Source: Histomonas meleagridis (taxonomy: Eukaryota; Parabasalia; Tritrichomonadida; Dientamoebidae). Taken from it: 64,000 bases of DNA. The DNA is taken from the NCBI GenBank assembly GCA_020186115.1, contig WSYJ01000157.1, positions 806,001 through 870,000 of the forward strand, in the 5' to 3' direction. Below, one piece after another: positions 1-8,540 of the stretch (the first letter of the stretch is position 1; every line of letters begins with the position of its first letter). Both the position numbers and the translations under genes were made by a program. The notes under the pieces were generated by a model, which was not told the origin of the DNA, made no database searches, and saw only the letters and a list, made by a program, of their open reading frames with translations.

Positions 1-2
1 AT

Positions 3-698
3 CATAATGAAAATATTAATGATAATTCGATTATAATGTTTACTAATAACATATATAATATATTAAAAGAATTATCAATTAATAATTTTGTTTTAATTAT
101 TAAATTTTTCATGAAAATTCTTCAAAATAATCAAAATGATGATTTAACATCATTAATTATTAGTCAATATAAATCATTTATTGACTTAAAATTCCCTTTG
201 ATTAGTATAACACAAATTAATAATTTTTTTGATATAATTGAGGATAATAGTAAAGATTTGATGAAATTATCATTTGATAATCAAATCGAATTTATTTTAG
301 AGTTTAAAATTTATATGAATAATTTCATAAGTAACAAAATTGTTACAAAAAAAATAATTTTTATTTTAAAAAATTTAAATGAAATTTATAAAAATAATAT
401 ACTTTTGGCTTTAGTTAAAGAAGTAACATTGGAATGTTTAATAAAAATCGGATACGATGAAAAAGATGAAATAATTAATTGTTTTAATGAAACTTTTGAT
501 GTTTTCATGAATAATATAACATTTGATTGGAATAAAAATATTATAAAAATATTGAAAATGTTTAATGATTTGGATAAAAATTTGTTCTTTGATTGTTTCA
601 TTAACTCAAAGATTTATTTGACTCAACTGATTTTATCAAAGTCAGATGAGATTAGGCATCAAATGAAAAAGGCTTTCGCAAGATTCTTTAATACTTAA
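3..698 (+). CDS. C-terminus of a large alpha-helical protein, possibly BIG/Sec7-type ARF-GEF (partial)
   Basis: The frame is open to the left window edge, so this is only the C-terminal part; the first Met at position 36 is probably internal. The visible ~230 residues are hydrophobic, Asn/Lys/Ile-rich helices like a HEAT-type solenoid. The last residues (a Leu-rich helix, then EIRHQMKKAFARFF before the stop) resemble the end of BIG/Sec7-type ARF guanine-nucleotide exchange factors, which finish with a similar LRxxLRRFF segment. A relic that also resembles this family lies 0.5 kb downstream. The family call is inference; an unrelated HEAT protein is possible. Confidence 0.45.
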   Translation, partial: HNENINDNSIIMFTNNIYNILKELSINNFVLIIKFFMKILQNNQNDDLTSLIISQYKSFIDLKFPLISITQINNFFDIIEDNSKDLMKLSFDNQIEFILEFKIYMNNFISNKIVTKKIIFILKNLNEIYKNNILLALVKEVTLECLIKIGYDEKDEIINCFNETFDVFMNNITFDWNKNIIKILKMFNDLDKNLFFDCFINSKIYLTQLILSKSDEIRHQMKKAFARFFNT

Positions 699-1049
699 AT
701 ATTTTAAATAAATGATTATATCTATCTAAATTTGATTTTAAAAATAATTCCTTCAGATGAATGATGTTTATTTCTTTTTTGTGTAAGATGAAATTATTCC
801 AAATGTTATGCTTAGATATGCACTAATGATTTCAATATTCACTAAATAAAAAGTTTTTATTTCAAATTTCAGCTCATTTTTTCCATAACAATTCATGCAA
901 TATTTAAATACAATTTAACAATACTGATAAAATGTGATAATCATTTGGTTTATCTATCAAATGGGAATTGAAACTCTCCATCGATGAATCCTTTTTTGCA
1001 AAAAAGTGAATCGGAAAATGTTGCATTATCTTGTTTAAAAATGTTTCGA
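699..1049. other. AT-rich spacer, nothing recognised
   Basis: No convincing reading frame, RNA gene or repeat was seen between the stop of the first gene and the first ankyrin relic. Confidence 0.5.
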
Positions 1050-1910
1050 AAGTTATTCAAATATTTCTGTATGACCTTATGAAGATGCTAACATAAGTGC
1101 TTTGACAAGAGATATATCATCAATATCTGCTACTTTGCTAAATATAGGATTATAAAATTGTAATTTTTTTTAAAAATAAAAATCTTATAATAAAAATTTT
1201 TTTAAATTAAATTTCTTTTTTTTAAAATCACTGAAATTCAACAAAAAAATATCGATTTTTTCGATGTTTACTAAAGCCAAAACATTGTTTTCTAATTCTT
1301 ATAATGGACTTGATCATGAATCGATAATCTATTTCATACAAGCTATTTGTGATTGTTCGCTTGATGAATTAAATAATAATCCTCCACGTTTATATATGTG
1401 AACTATGCTAAGCTCGACATTTGAAAATGATGATTCATTTTGTGTACATTAATGAATGATTTGTTATAACTGCAATTATATTTACCTGTTTCACTGATAT
1501 CAGCAACATCCAGAAGTAAAAACTTAAAAAATTTAATTGACTAAAAAAAATGCTTTGTAATCAATTAATGTAACATAATAATTAATAATAAATGAACATT
1601 TTTCATAAAGTGATGGTACAATTTCTTGAAAATCAAAATCACTTTGTGATGAAATTTCTTGATGTATTTTTTTTTTATCATTTCGAATTATTTTTGCGAT
1701 TTCATTCGGATTATGTTCTTCTTTAATATATTTCTTGTGAAGTTCTCAGCCATTCCTTGAAAGTTCTTCATAATTCTAATTGGATTCTTTATTATTATAT
1801 TGTTTCTTAATTCTGCAAATTCTGGTGTCATAATATGAGCAAAAATTAATATGTCATTTGGAAAGCTTGTTATTATTTTTTCTTCAATCATTTTATTAAT
1901 AATATAATAT
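1050..1910 (-). pseudogene. Decayed DUF3447/ankyrin protein gene
   Basis: Two stretches match the minus-strand ankyrin gene at 26.6-29.5 kb at the DNA level. Positions 1060-1110 carry a decayed ankyrin unit (the complement of a GHTEIVK-type segment). Positions 1570-1910 match the DUF3447 region around 28780-28990, including the block that encodes NPNEIAKIIRND there. Stops and indels interrupt every frame, so it is a dead copy. A plus-strand fragment of another gene (1240-1401) sits between the two parts, so the locus was rearranged. Confidence 0.6.
1240..1401 (+). pseudogene. Fragment resembling the HDS1 region of BIG/Sec7 ARF-GEF
   Basis: About 54 codons are open and end in TGA. They read as a helical segment with the pattern LFSNS..L..ESIIYFIQAIC followed by SLDEL and PPRLYM. 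This order (F/S-rich start, FV/IxALC, S-x-EEL, PR-F/Y) is the hallmark of the HDS1 region that follows the Sec7 domain in BIG-type ARF-GEFs. The rest of the family was not found here, so I call it a gene fragment, perhaps derived from a relative of the gene ending at 698. Confidence 0.45.
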
Positions 1911-2187
1911 GATTCATTAGAACAGCGCTTTAGAAGAAATTTGTTGAATTCATATATAAATTGATGATTAATCCAATATATTTAATGTGCTACTTTGGGC
2001 TATCAATATTAACAAGCTTTTTGTTGAGCTTCTGACTTATTTGCACTTTTCAAAGGATTTACACATATGTTTTACAAGAAAATACATCAAAATTTTCTAT
2101 TTTCATGTTATACATTTTAAATTTAATGTTTCATTTTATAAAAAAAAAAATTGTAAGAAAATAATACTTTATTTTTATATAATTAAA

Positions 2188-2619
2188 TTAAGGAAAGTGT
2201 TTGTTGATAAGATTAATAATTTCTTCTGACTGTTCTGAAATAACACCCCATTCTTCTTCTGTTGGAAAAAGACATGCAAGTTCACAAATGTTTCGTGGTC
2301 GAACTGATATCAAATTTCGCATTTGAAAAGGTGTTATTTGTTTATTTAACTCTTGAATTTCATTGCAAAAAGATTTGATCTTTTCCCCCACATCATCTTC
2401 CCCATCTTCTACTGTACCATCTGGTGAATGTGATAAAAGTGAAGGAATTAACATATTTCTTGCTTGTTGAATTCGTTCATATTCACTTAAATATTCTCTA
2501 TCACGCGTATCTTTATATGGTTTAGCTGCTTTTGTTCGCACGGATACTATTTTTAATACTTCATATGCTGTTAAAACTGCATTATTTGTTTCAAGAATTT
2601 CCATTATAAAATATTTCAT
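2188..2619 (-). CDS. RPC9: RNA polymerase III subunit RPC9 (CRCP/Rpb4 family)
   Basis: A 143-residue protein fits subunit RPC9 of RNA polymerase III, which pairs with RPC8 to form the stalk. The start MEILETNNAVLTAYEVL matches the MEVL...LTNxEVLxLL opening of the family. The C-terminal part (PFQMRNLISVRPRN.CEL, then a helix ending NLINKHFP) matches the Rpb4/HRDC-like end, where LLNLRP precedes an EL-rich helix. The middle (about residues 55-85) is a charged insert. Family members often begin at the equivalent of Met6, so the true start may be 2604. It is head-to-head with the gene at 2656, with only 36 bp between start codons, implying a shared promoter. Confidence 0.7.
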   Translation of the reverse strand: MKYFIMEILETNNAVLTAYEVLKIVSVRTKAAKPYKDTRDREYLSEYERIQQARNMLIPSLLSHSPDGTVEDGEDDVGEKIKSFCNEIQELNKQITPFQMRNLISVRPRNICELACLFPTEEEWGVISEQSEEIINLINKHFP

Positions 2620-2655
2620 ATCACATTTCTTTGAGTAGAGTACGTTTATATTTTA

Positions 2656-3347
2656 ATGTCAACTCTTCTTCAAAATATTATTTATGAAGTATTACAAAAG
2701 AATACATTACCCACAGAAAAAGAATTAGAGTCAATGACAAATGATGAACTTGTAAAATTAGAAATAAATCAAAATCAAATCATTCAACAATTTAAAAATG
2801 AAGCTATTTTTCAATTGATGAATATGCAAAAACGAATTATACAGTTAAATAAACAAATCACAGAACTTGAAAAATATTCAGACAAAGAATTAATTATTCC
2901 CGAAATCAAAGAACCAAATATTAAAGAAACAACAACAGAGCAAGTTACAAAACAAGAAGCAACATTAGAACGAAAGCAGAATCCAAAAGAAGAAACAACA
3001 ATTTTGAAAAATACACAAAATGCCAACACAAAACAGAAAAAAGAAACACCTCCGAAGCATGAAAACTCGAAGATCCTGCGAATGCTCCCATCAAAGCGCC
3101 AGTCAAAGAAACAAGAAAACTTACAAAGACAGCTCAAACACCGCGTCGCGACACATCAACATCAAAAGACACCAAAGAGATGTCTCGCCATATTAAATCA
3201 TCGCAGACTGCGCGGGCGCCGGAGGCTCCAGACTTTCAGCGCCTCATTAACAAATTTGATTATGTGCATCAGCTCCTTACAACAGCAAAGAAAACAAGCA
3301 ACAAAAAGAAAAATGAACTCAAAGAACGGCCGCCATTTAAATATTAA
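2656..3347 (+). CDS. Unknown coiled-coil/basic protein, apparent frameshift near 3062-3066
   Basis: The first ~135 codons encode an acidic, Gln/Asn-rich helical N-terminus followed by a Lys/Glu/Thr-rich linker. In the same frame the downstream sequence becomes an implausible Arg/Gln/Leu tail that runs to 3366. In the -1 frame, after a TGA just before 3063, the sequence reads as a sensible protein with PDFQRLINKFDYVHQLL and a Lys-rich end, stopping at 3347. One extra A in the short A run at 3062-3065 would join the two frames. This could be an assembly indel, a recent mutation or a frameshifting site. No family is recognised. It shares a divergent promoter with RPC9. Confidence 0.5.
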
Positions 3348-3437
3348 AATGTATTTTTACAAATAAAATAAATTATATGTTTTTTCTATGTTTTAAATTC
3401 GCTATCTTCTTTCTGTAATGTTCTTTGATCTGTTTCT

Positions 3438-5905
3438 CTATGCTTTGACATTGTTCATGAAACTTTTCTTCAAATTCTTTTTTTGCATCGTCTCTTTCTC
3501 GATTTCATTTCGTTTAGTTATTTCTTCAAGTTTTTCTTTCGTTTCTTTTAATTCTTTAATTAGTTCTGTTTGAATCGTTTCTGTTAACTTTTGTCGTAAT
3601 TCTTTCGCTACTTCATCTTTCAGAATTTCTTTCTCTATTTCATGTTGTTTAATCATTTCTTCAATTGTTTCCTTCGATTTATTTCGTTCTTTATTGATTT
3701 CTGTTTGAATTATTTCATTTTTTAGTTTTTCTTTTTCTATCTCATGGAACTTAATGATTTCTTCAATTTTAAGTTTTGACTTCTTCCGTTCATTTTGTTG
3801 TTCCTTTTTAATCGCTTCGTTCATTTTATATTTCGAATTTTCAATTATATCATTTTTCATTTTTTCAAATCGTTTTATCATTCGTTGTTTGGTTTCATTT
3901 TGTGTTTGAATAATTTTTTCTTTTAATTGTTGTTGAAATATTTCTTTCATTTGATTGAATTCATTTTCCATTTCTTTTCTCTTTTGCTTTTCGATTGCTT
4001 CAATTTCTATTTTACTTTTAATTATTTGTCGTTGTAATATAATTTCAAGTTTCTTTCGTTGTTCTTTTTCATTTTGCATTTGATCTTGAAGTTGTTGAAT
4101 ATAATTAAGATGTTCTTTCAAATGTTTATTAAGATTTTCTTTATCTTTCTCTAATCGTTCATTATATTCTTGATATTCTTTTATTTGTTCTGTTAATTCT
4201 TTATTTTCTAATTTAATTTCTGAAAGATTACGCTGATATTGAAGTTGAATTTTATTATTTATGTTTTCAAGTTCTGTTATTTTATTTTGAAGATTTTTCT
4301 CATTTTTACGCATTTTAATTTCCATTAATTTAAAATATCCTGAAACTTGTTGGAAATTTGTTAATTCTTTTGCTTCATTTGAACTCCAAAATTCTCGAAT
4401 TTCTTGAAGATTTAAACATGTCGAATATTCATTCATTTTATTAATCACATTTTGAATCGGTTCTTTTAAATTTTCAATTCTCATTTCAAGTTCTTTATTT
4501 TCTTGTTGAAGTTGTTCAATTTCTTCCCTTTCTTTTGTTAACATTTTTTTAGTATTAACAAGTTTATTAACTTGTATTTCCAATTTATTCCATCCTTCTT
4601 CAATTTTGGTTTGTTCTTCTTTAAGTTTGCGTTCAATTTCTTTTAATTCATTCTCGCGTTCATTAATTTCATTTTCTTTAGTCTTAATACCATTTAATTG
4701 TTGGAAATATTCTTCTTTAATTTGTCGTGATTCTCGTTCAATATGAATCAATCGTTCTTTCTCTTCTGCAAATTCAATAAGTCGTTTTTGAAACGTTTCT
4801 TTTTCTTGTTTTAATATTTCTCGTTCTTTGGATAAATTGATTTTTTGCTCTTCAATATATTTCTCTTCATATTCAATATATTTCATTTCGTTATTTTTGG
4901 TGCGTTTTTTGTAACTTTCTGTTGGAATAAGTTCACCTTTTTCATTTGGATACCAATCATTTCGTTCTTGTTGAAAGATTTCTTTTTCAAATTCAATTTC
5001 TTTTTGCGATTGTTTACTTTCTAAATTTCGTTTATCAATTTCTTCAATTTTAATTTTTAATTCGTTTTGAAGTGTTTCAATTTTTTCTTGTTCTTCTTTA
5101 AGTTTCGCTTCTTTTTGTTGAAGTTCTTTACGTTCTTGATCAATTAAATCTTTTTGTTGTTTAATTTCTTCTTCTTTATGAATAAGTTCTTCTTTAAGTA
5201 TTATAAATTCACTCATTCTTCTAGAAAGAATTTCTTCTTCTTTGTTTTTGTTTTTGTTGAATTTCTTGAAGATTTTGTTTTTGGAGATCAATGAAATCTT
5301 TTTCTTCTTCAAGTTTACGACGTTCTTTAATAATCGGATTAATTGCTCCATATATTTCTTTGAGTTTGTTTTGTTGGTCATGAATTTCTTTCTCTTTTAT
5401 CGCTGTTTCTTCTTTAAATTTATTTTTTGATTTCTTCAAAATCATTTAATTGTTCAATATGCTCTTGTTTTTGTGTTTTTAAAATTTTTTGTTGTTCTTT
5501 AAGTTGTGCTTTTGTATTTTTGATCTTTTTCTTTTCTAATTTTTGTTGAGATATTAAATTCGTAACTTTATTTTCATAATCCTTTAATTCTTGTTGTTTT
5601 TTAGCAAGTGTTGGTTGAATAATTGTAGTCATATTTGTTAAATCACTTTGTGTTTGTCGTCGAATTAATTGTGCATTTCGTTCTAATTCAATAACTTTCT
5701 CTTTCTCAAGTGTAAATTCTGATAAACGTCGATAAAATTTTAATGTTTTTTCGTCAAAATCCTTTTTCTCATTTTTAAGATTTTGTTCTTTCATTTTCAA
5801 ATATTTTAATTTAACATCATAATCATTTTCATTATCTAATATTAAGTTTCGTTGATCTAATTCAATAATTTGTTTCTTTTGTTCTTTTTCTTTTTTTTCA
5901 TTCAT
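3438..5905 (-). CDS. Long coiled-coil protein, reading frame broken twice
   Basis: Three overlapping minus-strand reading frames (5420-5905, 5221-5445, 3438-5381) read as one continuous ~820-residue coiled-coil protein rich in Glu, Lys and Gln heptads. The frame changes fall in A-rich tracts near 5425-5432 and near 5240-5260. A recurring module marked by (R/K)RxxEF followed by EKExLIxxER occurs three times, at about 5731, 5222 and 4787, so the protein grew by duplication of a 145-170-residue unit. It resembles cytoskeletal coiled-coil proteins in general, but no specific family is recognised. Both breaks are single-base events in homopolymer-like sequence, so assembly error and recent inactivation are both possible. 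Confidence 0.6.
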
Positions 5906-5964
5906 AAATTGTAAACGTGCGCAAAATGAAAAAGAAAATTTAAAAAAAACAAAAATTTATTGAT

Positions 5965-6090
5965 TTAACAATTTTTCTTAGAAAACATTGATATACCGAT
6001 TACAAATGGAATTATTGGATCTGTTTCGATGATTGTATCTATTTCTATTTTATCATCTGCAATTTTTCGACACATAAGAATTTCTTCCAT
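5965..6090 (-). CDS. Possible 41-residue small protein
   Basis: An ATG-to-TAA frame reads MEEILMCRKIADDKIEIDTI at its start and ends in a Lys/Cys tail. The amino-acid mix looks more like a real protein than the surrounding AT-rich noise. No homologue is recognised. It may be a genuine short gene or a leftover of a longer one. Confidence 0.2.
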   Translation of the reverse strand: MEEILMCRKIADDKIEIDTIIETDPIIPFVIGISMFSKKNC

Positions 6091-6123
6091 ATTTTTTCTT
6101 CATTGACAAAAATAGCGTTTTTA

Positions 6124-6459
6124 TTACTGTGGATGGCCATTCTGTTGTGGAAATCGAGGAACCAATACCCATTTTTGTTCATTTTTGGCCTTTTGGTTTT
6201 TAAGTGTTGAATAGGGAAAATCAAGTTCTTCCGTGTTTACATTGATTGTTGGTGCTGTCGGGAGGTATTTGGACTTCGGATTTTCTATGTTGTTAAATGT
6301 GAATACTTCTTGACCATTTCTTTCATCAACGAAAAATTTGGTTAGTTTTCCATTTGGAACAAGAACAAATTCATGTTCCCCATGGATATGGATGTCTTTG
6401 TTGCTTGAAATTGGAATTGGTTGATTTGAATGTCGACTTTTAGATTTTGCATAAAACAT
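6124..6459 (-). CDS. Unknown protein; frame extends upstream without a start codon
   Basis: From the ATG at 6459 a 111-residue protein is predicted, with a block HGEHEFVLVPNGKLTKFFVD and a related KWVLVPRFPQ near the end; no family is recognised. The same frame stays open upstream to a TGA near 6757 and encodes a Ser/Glu/Asn-rich, low-complexity segment, but it contains no ATG. The annotated start may therefore be internal, with the true N-terminus lost, frameshifted or on an unrecognised exon. The compositional continuity suggests the extension was once translated. Confidence 0.4.
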   Translation of the reverse strand: MFYAKSKSRHSNQPIPISSNKDIHIHGEHEFVLVPNGKLTKFFVDERNGQEVFTFNNIENPKSKYLPTAPTINVNTEELDFPYSTLKNQKAKNEQKWVLVPRFPQQNGHPQ

Positions 6460-6897
6460 TTCTTTATCTTCATAAATTAACTTGAAAAAGAATCGCTTCC
6501 CTCTGACTGATCGCTTTGAATATATTTGAACAATGAAAAAAAAGAAATCTTTTTCAGTTTTAATTTGTGAATTTTCTTCCGAATTTTCATGTTGTTTTGA
6601 AGTACTGTTTCCGATGATAATATTTTGTTCTGAATGTTCTTCGGGTTCACTTTTTATATTTTTTGTTGAATATTCAGAACTCGAAAAAGATAAATTTTCC
6701 TTTATTTTATATGACTCTTTATTTGCTTCTGCTGCTTTTCCTTTGTTTCTTCAATTTACTCCAAGTTTATCACCAACGAATGATTGCTGTAAGGGGCAGG
6801 GGCTTACACAAGTTTGGGCATAGTTGATAAAGTTATGTAGCTCTTCTCAAATGTCATTCATAATTAAAAAATAAAAGTAATTTAAACTTAAGTTAGT

Positions 6898-8157
6898 TTA
6901 GCAAAGTTTGAACTTTTGGCAAATGTTAAGCTTGGAGAGACCATTGCCGAGCCAAGCGATAATCTTTGGAAGGTAGTTGTTGACGATTGTTGAGCAGATT
7001 CCGCGTGCGGCAGCTGGGACCTTGTTGCAGAGGTTAGCAGCGAGAGCAGCGATTTGGGATGTAACGGATGTGTCGTTCATGATTGTGACGATACCGCCAA
7101 CAACTGACTTGCAAACATCGCATGCAAGCCCGTTGTCAAGGCCTTCTGGGATTTCGATAGCATAGATTTCGTCATCGTCTTCTTCTTCAATGTAGAAGTC
7201 GAGTTCTTCGATATCGTTACCCCTGCAGTAGCCGAGTTTGGAGCAGATTGATGATGATGAGAGCTTGCTGCTGAGCCAGTTCATGATTGGGCCGACGGAA
7301 ACCTTGACGATTGTCTTGCAGAGAGCAGCACCAACACCACCGCTGATTAAACCGCATGCAGCTGTAGCAGCAGCCTTAACGATTGCTTGGACAATGCTGT
7401 TACCCATGGCAGCTGAGACGAAGCCAACAGCCTTCTTGCAGATAGCGCAGTTGTCTGCGTTGGAAAGACCTAATGGAAGTTCGATTTCGGTAACAAAGTC
7501 ATCATCATCCATTTCGAGGTAAAGTTCGAGATATGCATCATCAGAGTCAACATCGTTGCCGCTGCATGACTTGAGTTTGTTGCAGATTGTGGAAGCACCA
7601 ACCTTTTGGCCGAGCCATGTCATGATCTTGCCGAGGTAGTTAGTGACGAGTTTGTCGCAGAAGTTACGACCGATCTTTGGTAATTTTTGGCAAAGCTTTT
7701 GAGCAACTTCTGTAGCCTTAGCTTGGACGGATGAGCTGGAGAGAACCTTGGAAACTGCGTTAACAAGGTGCTTGCAGATGGAGCAGGCGATTCCGTTTTC
7801 AAGACCTTCTGGGATTTCGATGTATTCGATTTCGTCGTCTTCTTCATCGTTGGACTTGCAAACGTTGATTCTGCTGCAAACGTTAGCCTTTGAGAGACCC
7901 TTGGAGAGGTAGGATAAGATTGTTGGGAGCTTGTTAACAATGTTCTTGCAGAGTGTGTTGCCTGAGCCAGAGAATTTTCCGCAAAGACCAAGAGCTAATT
8001 GTTTGATAACTGATTGAACTGGTGAAGCACCGATGAAACCAGCGATTCCACCGACGACTGTCTTGCAGATTGAGCATGCATCAGCGTTTGAAAGACCTTC
8101 TGGAATTTCGATTACGTCTTCGTATTGAAGTGCACAAGCGAAAAGGAGTGCAAACAT
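6898..8157 (-). CDS. Secreted saposin-like protein with four SapB domains
   Basis: The 419-residue protein has a short signal peptide (MFALLFACAL) and four saposin-B domains with all 24 expected cysteines: 28, 31, 59, 70, 94, 100; 125, 128, 156, 167, 192, 198; 237, 240, 268, 280, 305, 311; and 346, 349, 377, 388, 413, 419. The spacing is the family's CxxC...C...C...C...C pattern, giving three disulfides per domain. SapB proteins bind or perturb lipid membranes; trichomonad and amoebic relatives include amoebapore-like effectors, but lipid transfer is equally possible. Acidic linkers (DDDE runs) separate the domains and could be processing sites. Domains 1 and 3 share GLSNAD and domains 2 and 4 share GLxNGxAC, suggesting duplication of a two-domain unit. 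GC content and codon bias are visibly higher than in neighbours, suggesting strong expression. Confidence 0.9.
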   Translation of the reverse strand: MFALLFACALQYEDVIEIPEGLSNADACSICKTVVGGIAGFIGASPVQSVIKQLALGLCGKFSGSGNTLCKNIVNKLPTILSYLSKGLSKANVCSRINVCKSNDEEDDEIEYIEIPEGLENGIACSICKHLVNAVSKVLSSSSVQAKATEVAQKLCQKLPKIGRNFCDKLVTNYLGKIMTWLGQKVGASTICNKLKSCSGNDVDSDDAYLELYLEMDDDDFVTEIELPLGLSNADNCAICKKAVGFVSAAMGNSIVQAIVKAAATAACGLISGGVGAALCKTIVKVSVGPIMNWLSSKLSSSSICSKLGYCRGNDIEELDFYIEEEDDDEIYAIEIPEGLDNGLACDVCKSVVGGIVTIMNDTSVTSQIAALAANLCNKVPAAARGICSTIVNNYLPKIIAWLGNGLSKLNICQKFKLC

Positions 8158-8540
8158 CTTTGTGATGTTAAGACTTTGATAAGGTATTCAAATCGGTCAA
8201 ACCACTGGCAAATGACAGCACGTTTTTATCAAATTTGAAAAGATATTGAAATTGGAACACTCCTGCACTTGGAACTCCTCGCAACCGCCATGAGATTGTC
8301 AATTACCTGTCAAAACATAACACAAACCATTCAAAAATTCTTTGTGAGTTTTGAACAAAACTCTGTTCTGGTGCCATACAATTATTATGGTTAAAGAAAA
8401 CAACAAAGTAGACTCCACACAAATTTTTCTGCGTTTTTCCAACATTTCGACTAAGTCTGTTTAATTTCAAGAATATTCTTCAAACAAAAAAAATTTTCGA
8501 AAATGAAAAATTTTAGGAAAGAACAAATTGTTTAATATTC
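8158..8540. other. Intergenic region upstream of the saposin-like gene
   Basis: Non-coding stretch of about 380 bp between the saposin-like start and the end of the VPS45-like gene. Apart from the initiator-like site at 8161-8165, no conserved element or reading frame was seen. Confidence 0.5.
8161..8165 (-). promoter_or_regulatory. Initiator-like element (TCACA) of the saposin-like gene
   Basis: On the minus strand TCACA ends three bases before the ATG triplet region, placing the A of TCA at 8163, six bases upstream of the start codon. This fits the trichomonad initiator TCAYW, at which transcription starts 6-20 nt before translation. Confidence 0.45.

Noticed and set aside
6785-6815. Very short GT-AG intron in front of the 6124-6757 frame
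   Set aside because: The simplest splice joins an ATG exon to a frame with a stop, so it does not explain the missing start.
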